From Taudactylus pleione (taxonomy: Eukaryota; Chordata; Amphibia; Anura; Myobatrachidae), in assembly GCA_031769625.1 (NCBI GenBank), contig JAUIMM010000121.1:6472001-6536000 (forward strand): a DNA stretch of 64,000 nt, in the 5' to 3' direction. The notes under the pieces are model-generated. The model was not told the DNA's origin. It did no database searches and saw only the letters and a list, made by a program, of their open reading frames with translations. The position numbers and the translations under genes were made by a program. Position 1 is the stretch's first letter. Each line of letters begins with the position of its first letter. Below, one piece after another: positions 33,042 to 43,769 of the stretch.

Positions 33042-34847
33042 TTAGATTGTACTCTCTAATTCAGGGTTATAATGTAGGGTATTAGTTACATTAGTATTCA
33101 CAGCATCATGGGTAACTACCATCATTATTTCATTTTCCTGGTTTCCATTGGAACAACCTTTTGCACACTTCATAGCCGCTGGAACACATCTGATACATAT
33201 GCCAATTATTAGGATGACCACCAACACTAGGATCAGGAGTTTCCCTATACTCGCAATCAGTCCTTGGACCCACTCTTCTAGACCCGAGAACCATTTCATA
33301 GGGTTCAACCAGGAGAACCACTCTTCGACCTGTTCCTCCACTTCAGCGATTGAAGCATTATGGTTCTTCCGAAATTCCCATTTCAACTGCAGAATTTCAT
33401 CCATTTTCCGGTCTATCACCTCCTTGGGGTCACTAGTGCTATTGGTGATATAAGTACAACATTTAACACCAAACTGGGTGGCTAGGGTTACGCAATACCC
33501 TCCAGTGACAGCAGTTAAATAATTCAGCACTAAACGATGTTGGACCAGCTCTTTCTTGTACACTTGCAACTCCTTACCAGTGTACCTAAAGGTGTCATCA
33601 TATAGCTCGGTGATATTATCTATTAATTTTGCGAGATCTTGAATATACCTAAAATTTAGAGATCCCCGAGCAATCCTGGTGGGATCAAGTGCAACTAAAA
33701 TCTGGAAGCCAGTCGTCTCACTTATCATTTGAGTGGCTTTATGCACATCACCAGGAATCATGTTTCTCTTATTTCTGTGTTCATAATACGTATGAAGGTA
33801 TGGAGAAGGTATGTTCCTATGGACATCAATCATTTCATTATGTGCAAGAGTCATGACTTCAGGGAGTACCTTTCCCAAATAGCATAGTCCACTGGAACTT
33901 GGAGAGAGCCATTTATACGCTTTTCTACCACAAATATAATATACATCATCTGGGAGGATGGAATGTTTCATGATACCGGTACACATCTTTTCTATGAATG
34001 ATCCCATCCCTATCTCCTCCATTTGGCTAATACAAGTATCAGGTTGTATGATCTTCGCACAGTACCCGGGTGGTACTCTTCCAACCATCACTTTAACATT
34101 ACTCCGCGTATACCTGTACCTATAGAATTTCCCACTTGTAACAATGTTGTATAAAAGTGCTGAGTCTATAGATACATTATCGGCTCTCAGTGAAAAGGTC
34201 ATTGTCTGATTAATTCCTGTGACTTCCCAATTCCCTGGTTTGTTGGGATTGGTGAAGTTGAAACATAACAAGGATTTATATACTTGATATTGGTGGAGCT
34301 TCAAATTAGGGGAATCGGATATGTTAAATTTTCTGTCCACCGGTTTGCCTCCCTGTAAGTCAATGACTTCAGAGACCTTTAAGGGGAATGGGACTAACCC
34401 TACATTATGCTGTCCTTGAGGAACCTGGGAGCATACCCAACATTCGGTTTGGTTCAAAACCTTGCCTACTAGGGAATGGTAGTCCTCTAACGGATGCTCG
34501 CCCAAGTATAAATTACTCTGGGTCTGACATCGTAGGATGCATTTATCATTGACTACAGGCCCACAATTTGCGCATATACAATACTCTTCAGACAATAAAC
34601 CTTCACACTGCCGCCGAGATTCCAAGAGAGCAGATCTTTTAACCATTACAGTGCTAATATTGGTCAGGTACTGGCCTTGTTTTTGCAGCTCTTTCTCTCC
34701 CAGCTCCTCTCCACCGACACCACTACCGATCTCTCTCTCCATCCTCCGACCACCAGCACAGAACCAGGACATCCCGAAACACAACAGTATGATATGAACT
34801 CTGGGAGGATACACAAAAGCAGTTACAACCTGAAACCCCATCACCAT
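33042..34847 (-). CDS. env: Retroviral envelope polyprotein, open over 601 codons
   Basis: A complete frame of gamma-like Env architecture with no internal stop. A signal-like hydrophobic stretch (about residues 16-33) is followed by SU with CWVC at 136-139 (SU-TM disulfide motif) and NxS/T sites. RNKR ends at residue 361 (furin-type cleavage). TM follows, with a C-X10-CC at 452/463/464 where C-X6-CC is usual, a span near 530-552 and a 47-residue tail. It would sit in the cell or virion membrane. Its openness, when gag and RT are gone, may be chance or youth of the insertion; nothing here proves expression. Confidence 0.85.
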   Translation of the reverse strand: MVMGFQVVTAFVYPPRVHIILLCFGMSWFCAGGRRMEREIGSGVGGEELGEKELQKQGQYLTNISTVMVKRSALLESRRQCEGLLSEEYCICANCGPVVNDKCILRCQTQSNLYLGEHPLEDYHSLVGKVLNQTECWVCSQVPQGQHNVGLVPFPLKVSEVIDLQGGKPVDRKFNISDSPNLKLHQYQVYKSLLCFNFTNPNKPGNWEVTGINQTMTFSLRADNVSIDSALLYNIVTSGKFYRYRYTRSNVKVMVGRVPPGYCAKIIQPDTCISQMEEIGMGSFIEKMCTGIMKHSILPDDVYYICGRKAYKWLSPSSSGLCYLGKVLPEVMTLAHNEMIDVHRNIPSPYLHTYYEHRNKRNMIPGDVHKATQMISETTGFQILVALDPTRIARGSLNFRYIQDLAKLIDNITELYDDTFRYTGKELQVYKKELVQHRLVLNYLTAVTGGYCVTLATQFGVKCCTYITNSTSDPKEVIDRKMDEILQLKWEFRKNHNASIAEVEEQVEEWFSWLNPMKWFSGLEEWVQGLIASIGKLLILVLVVILIIGICIRCVPAAMKCAKGCSNGNQENEIMMVVTHDAVNTNVTNTLHYNPELESTI

Positions 34848-34887
34848 ACCAGGTCTTACCAGCCTTGTTCAAGTGCTACTGATACAA

Positions 34888-36797
34888 TTAGTAGCTTTCA
34901 TGGAACAGGCTTGCAATCGACAGGTCCAGGTTCTCTGTCTCTCCCCTGGTCTGGTTCTCCTCAGGATTTTTGACCTTCCGACAATGGCTGGAATGGACCC
35001 AGGTGTCTCTCTCAGCTACTTTCATGGATGTTGTACTTGTCAGTAGCACTTGGTATGGTCCTTCCCAACGGTCAGTCAAACAACCTGAACGTAAAAAGTT
35101 TCGGATCATAACATACTCTCCAGGTTCAACATCATGACAGTTCATTTGAGGCATATCAGGTGATAACAGTTTTAGTTTCTGCTGCTGCTGTTGGAGCTGC
35201 TTAGTCATCCCTATAAGGTACCTCACAGTAACCTCATTGTTACTTTTCAAATCTTCCTGAGGACTTATAATTAAATGAGGTTGCCTCCCGAACAGTATTT
35301 CGAATGGGGAAAGATTAAGAGGGGATCTAGGGGTGGTCCTGATACTATGGAGCACAAGAGGCAGAGCTTCTGGCCATCCCAAACCAGTTTCAGCCATGAT
35401 TTTACTCAGCTTGTTTTTAATAGTACCATTTACCCTCTCCACCTTGGCACTGGCCTGCGGTCGATATGGGGTGTGAAGCTTACTATTAATACCCATCAAC
35501 TTACACATACATTGAAAAACATCTCCGGTAAAATGGGTACCCCTATCACTTTCAATTACTCTAGGGATACCATACCTACATACAAACTCCTGAACTATTT
35601 TCTTTGCCGTGAATGCAGCAGTGTTGGTAGCAGCTGGGTATGCCTCTACCCAATTAGAGAATACGTCTATGCAAACCAAAACATACTTCAAGTTCCTGCA
35701 GGGTGGTAACTGGATGAAGTCAATTTGTATGACCTGGAAAGGGCCATCTGCTGGAGGGATGTGAGATGGTTCGGTGGGTACAGTTTTTCCTATATTCTTC
35801 CTTAAGCAGGTCAAACAGGACATTGCCCTCTTCTCTGCTTGGGAAGAAAAGCCAGGTGCATACCAGTATGCCTTCACTAATTTACACATACCCTGCTTAC
35901 CCAGATGGGTCAGACCATGTGCTGCTTCTGCTAAGCTTGGGTAGTATGCCTTAGGAGCTACTGGGTTCCCTTGTCCATTTCTCCAGAGCCCAGAGGACTC
36001 TTGCTCACATCCCTTGGATCTCCAGCTTGCCTTTTCCTGATGGGTACACACACCTTGCATTTCAACCAGTTTCTGCATGTCAACCGTTTCAAATACCAAC
36101 ACTTTATCCATTTGATTAAGTTTTAAACCTGCTGCCCATTTGGCAGCTTCATCAGCCCTGTTGTTACCCAATGATACTGGATCATCTTCGCACGTGTGGG
36201 CTTTACACTTAATGACAGCTACTGTCTTGGGTAGCTGTATTGCCGTCAACAGTCGTTTTATGTGATGTGCATGTGCGATTGGTGTGCCTGCTGCCGTTAG
36301 AAAATTTCTTAGACGCCATAGGGCCCCAAAATCGTGCACCACCCCAAAAGCGTACCTGGAGTCTGTGTAAATATTGGCCGTTTTTCCTTCGGCCAACTCA
36401 CACGCTCTCCTTAGTGCCACGAGTTCCGCCACCTGCGCTGAATGGGGTGGACCGAGTGGTTCGGCCACTATAACGTCCTTGTCATCAACCACAGCATAAC
36501 CTGTACATAACTCACCTGTATCAGTCTGTCTATGGCAACTCCCATCCGTGTAAAACGTTAAGTCTGCATTTTCTAACGGTGTGTCATGAATGTCAGGCCT
36601 AGCTGTAAAATTTTGATTTAAATACTCCATACAGTCATGCCTATTAATTCCTGTACCAAACTCACCTTCTACCACTGGTAACGATTCACCTTTACCTTCC
36701 ACCCTTTGTGCATCATGAGGCACACCTGGTAAATATGTAGCAGGGTTTAAAGTATTACACCTCTTTATAGTAATGTTGATCGGTGCAATTAACGCTA
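34888..36797 (-). pseudogene. pol: Truncated pol: RNase H and integrase open
   Basis: The frame is open from the deletion edge at 36797; the first Met is at 36723, giving 611 codons to the stop at 34888. RNase H residues are visible in FYTDGSC, ELVAL, TDSRYA and NNRADEAA. Integrase has the HHCC finger (HGLTHLGKQGM, CLTCLRK) and the Asp-Asp-Glu residues in QIDF, ESDRGTHF and KVERVNG. RT palm and fingers are missing, so no reverse transcription is possible. The start codon is incidental; the natural product was part of Gag-Pol. Confidence 0.85.
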
Positions 36798-37247
36798 GTG
36801 ATCCCTTCCATATTCATTCTGTTGGTTTCATATTCCTGTTGAGACAGAGGGAAATCGGTAGATACTACTCATGACCCATTTATCTTATTCCTAATCCCAG
36901 ATATCATATAACTGCTATTTAATATGTAACATTCACTGCATACCTTTAAAACACATAGCATTGTGCGTATCTCAGTCAGTTTAAGGTTAAATGGGATATA
37001 AGTTTATTGTAAGGAAAGGCTGCTGTCCGTCGGGGTAAGATTTCACAATATAACGAGTTGCGGGGGCATGGGATGCGTGTGCATGTATAGCGAGCATGTG
37101 CAATTGTGCGTGCGCAAGTGCGTGCGCAAATGCGGCGGGAGCCTGTGTTCGCATAAAATGGCTGTGGACGATCAAATCGTCCAATGGATGTCGTGTTGCG
37201 ATTCGTGCGCAATTAAGCGATCGCAACCAATTTATACGGTTTCGACA
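36798..37247 (-). repeat. Truncated 5' LTR of retrovirus 2
   Basis: It matches 31770-32358 closely but lacks about 130 bp present there (the ACAATAATACTTAAAAGC to GGCTCGCC segment) and everything downstream of TAGTGATCCC. Its inner edge abuts the pol remnant (AACGC|TAGTGATCCC), with short homology to AACTCGATAGTGATCCC in the 3' LTR. Confidence 0.8.
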
Positions 37248-38948
37248 GCCATGAGGCGTACCAGAAAATGGGAAAATAAAGGAGTGTGGCCTTGCGGGGA
37301 TCCAGATTACTTCACCTTCCGGGAACAGCCCAGCATCGCCGGAGATGCTGGGCTGCCCCCGGAAACTGGGCTGTTGGCTCCTCTTCTATGACCGGAGCCA
37401 GGTGCTGCAGGAGAATGTTACACTGCAGCACCCGGCTCCTGTCACTGCAGAGGAGCCAGCATTTTGGTGTCACCCACCCAGGTGCAGTCCACACCCCCCT
37501 CATGATGCCACTGCATGGATGGCTAGATGTCTAGTCCCGGGTGAATCACCTTCCCTGGTTAAGATGTTATTCCTCTCAAGGTCCCAATTGGTAGCAGTCA
37601 CTCTCCTCCAACAACGTGTTTCGACCTCAGTCTTTTTGTGCCTATAGCACTTCGCTAGAAAGTGGGCAAGCTGTGAGAGGGCCACTTACTCTTCTGGGGA
37701 TCCGGGGCACTATCCACAAGTTTGAGAGTCTCCCGCAATTTCTGGGAGAGTCAGCAAGAATGGGTAATATACAACTCATCAGCCGGTGAGTGTATATGGT
37801 GAACGGGTAGTGGTATATGGATGCTGGAAGGTGTTGTGGGTGGCGGAAATAACGGGGTCTCTCTGGAGCTAAGACTTCTACTGTCTCCTACTGTGAAACT
37901 CAATACAGTGACAAAATGGTGCCACGCATGCACAGTAGCTAAGAGTGGTGGCCATTTTAGAATAGAATAGAAGATCTATCATTAATCAATAGTTTATCCA
38001 TGGTTACCCACCAATGAACCACAGCCATTCCCTTTATTTTACCCATGATTCTTTATATCTTGCATATATCAGTTATTAATTTGCCTAATATCTCTCACAC
38101 TTTACCCATTCTTATTGCCATATCCCCTTTTTACTACTATTATTATCAATCTACCCTAATCATATATACATCTGGGAAATAATTACTTTTAGGTTTTGTA
38201 GGCTTTATGAGACACATACGCATATTTTCTTATTTTTTTATTTTGTGACAGTCCAAAGTTTTCTTTTATTCTGTTAAAGACCTCCTATCGCAAATAACAA
38301 GCTATAGGAGAACCATCACTACATCATTTACTACTAGCAGTCATTAGGTTATTACATAGAAAATCCTATCCTCCTTTTTTCACCATTCACAATTATTCTC
38401 CGTGAGCAAGCCATTCAGCATGGTGCCGCCTCCGTCGTGCACATGCGTACTGGGCCAACATCGACCCGCTTGCGAGCGCTCAGCTAGAAATTACATTTTA
38501 ATTTCAAGAATATTGCAAAGCTTATGTTACAAAAAAAAGTTAAAGATGATAATAATTTTAAAAGGTCACACAAGTTACTAGCAATAAAGGAATAAAATAA
38601 AGGGAAAAAATGCCCACTTTCCCTTCACAATACACGTCATCTCCAGGAAGTGTATGCAACAATCGGTAACATTGAGAACCATCGGATGCATACGCAGCAA
38701 TGGTGACTGACCATACCCTACCGCAGGCACTGCGAGTGCTTCAGTGTAAAATTCAGCCATGTGACTTGTATTATGATGCTGCGTCTTAATTATGCATGCC
38801 TCTGAAACGGCAAACATTAACAACTTGTACACTGAGCTTAGGGCAATAGGTAAACACTAGCCAGTCAATTACCTCTCAGCTATCTGTCATACAATTTAAA
38901 AGATATATTTCCTTCAGAAAATAGACAGATATTACATACAATGTACAT
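37248..38948. other. Non-coding; PLE-like motif and MITE scrap
   Basis: 37325-37355 has an AGCATCGCCGGAGATGCT palindrome. 37607-37655 (minus) carries GACTGAGGTCGAAACACGTTG, a diverged form of the PLE hammerhead-like motif. 38650-38825 (TAACATTGAGAACCATCGGA ... GCCTCTGAAACGGC) is an old relative of the interior of the MITE at 43770-44274. No gene is seen. Confidence 0.5.
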
Positions 38949-39288
38949 TGGGCCTTATTCAGACCCGCTCGCGAGCGCATAGCGCTCACAAGTGAGTCGA
39001 TGGTGGGGTTTTGCGCACACGCGGCGCGCACCGCGCGCATGTGCTTGTGCCGGAGTGAAAGAGAAATTCTCTCGCTCCGGGACTCACTACAAAAGGGGGG
39101 CTGTCGATGTTGATCGACAGCTCGCCCCGGTTTCATAGGCGGGGAGGAGGGGTGGCTACACAAACGGAGGCTTTCCCGAAGGAACGCCTGCCGTTTGTGG
39201 GAGGCACCACTGACATCACCAGTGATGTCAGTGGAGAGCTTCCTGCTGTTAGAGCTTCCTGAATCTGTTAGGCTCTGAATCAGGCCCA
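38949..39288. mobile_element. MITE, TGGGCCTKATTCAGA ends
   Basis: Left TGGGCCTTATTCAGA and right complement TGGGCCTGATTCAGA form the inverted ends of a 340-bp element. It contains a perfect 12-bp palindrome with 2-nt loop (CACTGACATCAC-CA-GTGATGTCAGTG, about 39208-39233). It is related in terminus to the elements at 391-993 and 43770-44274, possibly PIF/Harbinger-type. No clear target duplication. Confidence 0.65.
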
Positions 39289-39944
39289 CAGTACAATATG
39301 TTAATACGCAATTCCAACACGAAATGGACTTCCCCACTACACTCTCCACATTCAACATCCAGCAGGTGTCCCATTATACTCCTCTATATCCTGCCTTCAG
39401 CATTGTGCAGCAAATTGTGATCCATCCATCTGCAGGCCTTCACTGGTACTACAGGCACTATGCTGTGGTCACTCCTACTACCTGTTCTGCTTGGCAGTTC
39501 TAGTATTCTAGTCTTCATAGTCAGTCAAATCAATACCATACATACAGTATATACAATTTATCTTATTAAGGCATCAAGCTTCTACTATTCTCTCACTCAT
39601 CTAGCTAAGGCCATGGGTCCTGATCCAAACCCACAAAACCCTAGGGCTGTGACACCTATGTTCCAAGATCCAACTTTAAATTATGTCTTCTTAGCAAAAA
39701 TGGAGAATACCAAATGAACCTACCACTCTGGGGAAATGATATCTTACAATAAGACTGCACACGCATAAACAAAATCAACTGGAAGTGTAGAACTGCACTA
39801 TCACAGCTAACGGAGTTACTGCAGGAAAAAAAATAAATTAGGAAAATAAGAAAAATAAAAGGGGGGTAGAGGAGACAGACACAAAAGAGATTAGGGAGCA
39901 AAACAAAAGGCCATAAAACAAAACTAATAACAATAAGATCACAA
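39289..39944. other. No gene recognised
   Basis: AT-rich sequence with short ORFs lacking any domain; no repeat structure was recognised. Confidence 0.5.
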
Positions 39945-40231
39945 CATTGGCATATCTGGGTCCCAGGGGGCCCACACCACACATCCTGCCACATATTATA
40001 TTATACTCACCTGTCCGGAGTCCCCCGTTGGCTGATGCTACTAACAGAAATCACTGGGAAAATGGCGCATCTGACATTTTTCCAGTGATTTGCGCATGCG
40101 CAATAGAGATGTTTCCAGGAACATGGTTTGGGCGCCATGTTCCCAGAGACCTGTGTATGCATAAAGCCAGAGTCTACTGCGCTGTTGCAGAGGAGAGTGC
40201 ACATGGGCCCCCTCCTATCTCAAACCACCCC
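39945..40231. mobile_element. Probable degenerate hAT MITE
   Basis: It starts CATTGGCATATCTGGG and ends CCACCCCTG, resembling the CAGTGGCGTATCTA / CAGGGG ends of the element at 43415-43721. The flanks GATCACAA and TATGAAAA match at only 5 of 8 positions. The interior has a near-palindrome around AATCACTGG...CCAGTGATT. Confidence 0.4.
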
Positions 40232-40625
40232 TGTATGAAAATATCGGTCAGACAGTAAGGTTATTAGCTAAGGGTGTATTGGAGCCTCAGCAGCTTGCAG
40301 CTGCTCACATGACTGCCTGAACTGGTAATCCTGCTCTCACATCTTTAGGGCATGTCCTATATATAGCTCAAATAGCATAGACTGAATTGCTGGATCATCA
40401 TTTTACCTGTCCCAGAAATTAACCAATCCGCAATGTGTATTTCTGCAAAGTAAGTCTGCCCAGCTGCCATTCGCAGTCTGCTCAGATAAGCACATTGCAG
40501 GCAGAAACAGCTTTTTATATATGTATATGTACGTGTGTGTGTGAAGTGCACACAAGGCTCCCTGTTTGTAAATGAATTGAAGTATCCTGAAATAAGCCAT
40601 ATAGAACCCTGAAGTGTATCTACAT
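40232..40625. other. No gene recognised
   Basis: Ordinary non-coding sequence with a short (TA)/(TG) tract near 40515-40545; it ends at the target duplication ATCTACAT of hAT copy 3. Confidence 0.5.
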
Positions 40626-40785
40626 TAGGGGTGAGCGGGTTCGGATTTCTGAAATCCGAACCCCCCCGAGCCCCCCCAATCCGAGGCCGATCCAAGTCAG
40701 GCTCGACTTTTCCCGCCGGACACGGATCTGAAATCGAGGCAAAACGTCATCATCCCGCCTTCCGGGTCTCGCGGGTTTTGGATCC

Positions 40786-40794
40786 TATATAAGG
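40786..40794 (+). promoter_or_regulatory. hAT TATA box, copy 3
   Basis: TATATAAGG in GGATCCTATATAAGGTACCT, followed by CGTCGGCGCCATTTTCTCAC. The same arrangement is present in copies 2 and 4. Confidence 0.65.
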
Positions 40795-41204
40795 TACCTG
40801 CGTCGGCGCCATTTTCTCACTCGGCTGTGGACAGTGAAGAGGGAGGGTGGGAGTTAGGGCTGGCTGGGCTGTGTAGTGTAGTGTAGTGCAGTGTAGTGTT
40901 GTGCTGCGCTGTGCTGCTGTTGTCCATAGGGGCTGTGTCCACTCCTTCAAAGTCCATAGGGGCTGGCTGGACTGTGTTGTGCAGTCAGTTGTCCATAGGG
41001 GCTGTGTCCACTCCAAAGTCCTGTGCAGTGTCCCAGTCCTAAAGGGGTGCTGTAGTGTTGTCCAGGGGTGCTCCCCCCAAGTGCAAAAAAAAAATATATT
41101 TTTTCTGTGTTTGTGAATTGTGTGCACAGTAGCCGCACGTGCATCAACAAAGTAGTGCCAAGCGTGCGCCTGTGTCATAAGTAAAGGGCCGGCTGGCTTT
41201 ACCG

Positions 41205-41720
41205 TTAAAGGGTGGTGTAACCCCCAAAGTGCACTCCAAACAAAATAAAAAATATTTTCTGTGTTTGTGAAGTGTGTGAACTGTGGCTGCACGTGCATCA
41301 ACAAAGGAGCAGCGCCAAGCGTGCGCCTGTGTCCCATTAGTAAAGGGCCGGCTGGCTTGTCCGTTAAAGGGTGGTGTAACCCCCAAAGTACAAACAAAAA
41401 AAATATATATTTTCTGTGTTTGTGAATTGTGTGCACTGTAGCCGCACGTGCATCAACAAAGTAGTGCCAAGCGTGCGCCTGTGTCATAAGTAAAGGGCCA
41501 TCTGGCTTGACCGTTAAAGGGTGCTGTAACCCCCAAAGTACACTCCAAACAAAATAAAAAAATATTTTCTGTGTTTGTGAATTTTGTGCACTGTGGCTGC
41601 ACGTGCATCAACAAAGGAGCAGCGCCAAGCGTGCGCCTGTGTCCCATAACTAAAGGGCCGGCTGGCTCATTTCTTAAAGGGTGGTGTAACCCACAAAGTG
41701 CACTAGTGTCCAACAAAAAT
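41205..41720 (+). repeat. hAT 5' tandem repeats, copy 3
   Basis: Starts of TTAAAGGGTGGTGTAACCC at about 41205, 41363, 41513 and 41673 give four units of 150-160 bp, with CGTGCATCAACAAAG and AAGCGTGCGCCTGTG blocks. A displaced part-unit recurs at 42150-42295 inside the coding region. Confidence 0.85.
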
Positions 41721-41781
41721 AAAAAATTATTTTCTGTGTTTGTGTGCGCCTTAGCCGCACGTATATATCAATATAACATAA

Positions 41782-42156
41782 ATGGAGGACCAAACTTTCT
41801 CCGATAAAAATAAAATAGGGAAAGATCAAGAACCACTTCCTCCTAGTGCTGTTGCTGCTGCTGGGAGTTGTTCATCATCCCAGAGAGGAAGTAGGAACAC
41901 CACTACTTTTACTAAACAATTGACCCTCCAACAGTCCCTTGTGAGGAGGATGAAGTACGACAGCAGTCATCCTGAAGCAAAACGTATAACTGAGGCCTTG
42001 ACTCCTATGTTGGTGTTAAACGTGCGTCCAGTATCCGCCATTAGTGCAGTGGGATTTAGACAATTGATGGAGGTAGTGTGTCCCCTGTTCCAAATCCCGT
42101 CTAGATTCCACCTGCATCCTCAAAGCAGCAGCGACAAGCGTGCGTCTGTCTGTTAA
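41782..42156 (+). pseudogene. hAT transposase, N-terminus fused to middle domain
   Basis: It starts MEDQTFSDKNKIGKDQEPLP and then, after a deletion, runs directly into SLVRRMKYDSSHPEAKRITE and VSAISAVGFRQLM...IPSR. This is the conserved segment that follows the BED finger in hAT transposases. The finger itself is gone. The frame ends where repeat-like sequence interrupts at about 42130. Confidence 0.75.
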
Positions 42157-42279
42157 AGGGTGGTGTAACCCTCAAAGTGCGCTCCACAAACAATAAAAAA
42201 AAATTTTTTTTTTGTCTTTGTGAAATGTGTGGGCTGTAGCCGCACCTGCATCCTCAAAGCAGCAGCGACAAGCGTGCGT

Positions 42280-42693
42280 CTGTCTGTTAAAGGATTACAA
42301 CGGTAACAGTATCCATGTAGGCATGTCAGACAGTCCGTACATGTACTGGCAGGAAAAAGAGGCAATTTGGAGGCCTCTGTACAAACTGGCTCTATTTTAC
42401 CTGAGTTGCCCCCCCTCCAGTGTGTACTCCGAAAGAGTGTTTAGTGCAGCCGGGAACCTTGTCAGCAAAAGGCGTAGGAGGTTGCTTCCAGAAAATGTGG
42501 AGAAGATGATGTTCATAAAAAAGAATTATCAACTCTTCCAGGAAGACCAGCCTCCAGAACGTACAGAGGGACCTGTGGTGGTGGATTCCAGCGGGGACGA
42601 GTTAATAGTCTGTGAGGATGAGGATGTACCCAACACTTAAGAGGGTGAGGAATCGGTGGATGAGGAGGATGAGGACAACATCTTGCCTCCGTA
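42280..42693 (+). pseudogene. hAT transposase C-terminal dimerisation domain (hATC)
   Basis: YWQEKEAIWRPLYKLALFYL, CPPSSVYSERVFSAAGN and KRRRRLLPENVEKMMFIKKN are the hallmark hATC blocks, including the conserved Ser-x-x-Glu-Arg-x-Phe-Ser. After DVPNT the frame meets a TAA (42638-42640) and then continues with EGEESVDEEDEDNILPP to TAG at 42691-42693. Copies 2 and 4 retain only that final tail. Confidence 0.85.
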
Positions 42694-43414
42694 GAGCCAG
42701 TTTGTGCAGGGACAGATTAATTGCCAGCTTGTTTTGTGGGAGCCCAAACGAACCAATCATTTCAGCCACAGTCGTGTGGCAGACCCTGGCGCTGAAATGA
42801 TTGGTTTGTTAAAGTGTGCATGTCCTGTTTATACAACATAAGGGTGGGTGGGAGGGCCCAAGGACAATTCCATCTTGCACCTCTTTTTTTTCTTTGCATT
42901 ATATACTGTTTGGGGCCTAGTTTTTCAAACTGCCATCCTGTCTGCCACTGCAGTGCCACTCCTAGATGGGCCACGTGTTTGTGCCGCCCACTCGTGTCGC
43001 TTAGCATAGCCTTTTGGACATAAAAACATTATTTTGAGGTGTGAGGTGTTCAGAATAGACTGGAAATGAGTGGAAATTAAGGTTATTGAGGTTAATAATA
43101 GCATAGGAGCAGAAAAACCAACACATTCTGTGATTTTAGCTGTTTTTATTCTTTTTTCAAAAAAAATACAGATCCAAAACACAAAACCCAGAACCCAAAA
43201 TATGGAGGGTGATTTTGGCAAAACCAATCCAGATCCAAAACACGAAGAAAGATCCAGATCCAAAACACGAAAAGTGGCCGGTGCACACCCCTAATCTACA
43301 TTACTAAAAATCTCAAGTTCAGCATCTGAGTATTAAATAATATTTGTAAATAATGCCTTTTCCAACCACATTTATATAAGTGAGTTCAACTGATTCTCTT
43401 TTTACATATCAATC

Positions 43415-43721
43415 CAGGGGCGTCTTAAGAGAGGAGGGGACCTGTGTGCACTCCCTGTGCGGGGGCCCCCTCCTCTCTCCCCGATGGCCGGCAGCTGACT
43501 GACGCGGCTAGCCAGCAGGGCACTAGAGTGTACCCGGAGTCTACTGTGCATGCTCAGAACGCTGGAAAATGGCCGTGGCGACCATTTTCCAGTGTTCTGA
43601 GCAGCGCAGACACCCAACGTGGGACCACGGACAGGTAAGTCTAAAATAATATTGGTGCAGTGTGTGCGGTGCGGGGCCCGTGTGCCCCGCACACACTGCA
43701 CCCATTATAGATACGCCACTG
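43415..43721. mobile_element. hAT MITE, 307 bp, perfect 8-bp duplication
   Basis: It starts CAGGGGCGTCTTAAGAG and ends with the complement of CAGTGGCGTATCTATAA. TATCAATC is exact on both sides (43407-43414 and 43722-43729). The interior contains CTGGAAAATGG...CCATTTTCCAG and CCCGTGTGCCCCGCACAC palindromes. Non-coding. Confidence 0.85.
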
Positions 43722-43769
43722 TATCAATCCTTTTACTCAGTATACATACACTACTTCATTGTGCTCTGT

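Larger units (their letters stand above)
31193..37247 (-). mobile_element. Endogenous retrovirus 2, gag-pro-RT deleted, env intact
   Basis: The order on the minus strand is a truncated 5' LTR, an RNase H-integrase frame, env and a complete 3' LTR. GCCAT on both outer sides (31188-31192 and 37248-37252) is a likely 5-bp target duplication. The LTR-pol junction at 36797/36798 shows one deletion covering the rest of the 5' LTR, leader, gag, protease and most of RT. It belongs to the same family as retrovirus 1. Confidence 0.9.
40626..43293 (+). mobile_element. hAT copy 3 with exact 8-bp duplication, retains hATC
   Basis: The ends are TAGGGGTGAGCGGGTTCGG and the complement of TAGGGGTGTGCACCGG. 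ATCTACAT flanks exactly on both sides (40618-40625 and 43294-43301), fixing the superfamily as hAT. The interior has a TATA box, four tandem units, a fused transposase N-terminal/middle part, extra repeat-like sequence and the C-terminal dimerisation region. It lacks most of the central domain and the BED finger. Confidence 0.9.
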
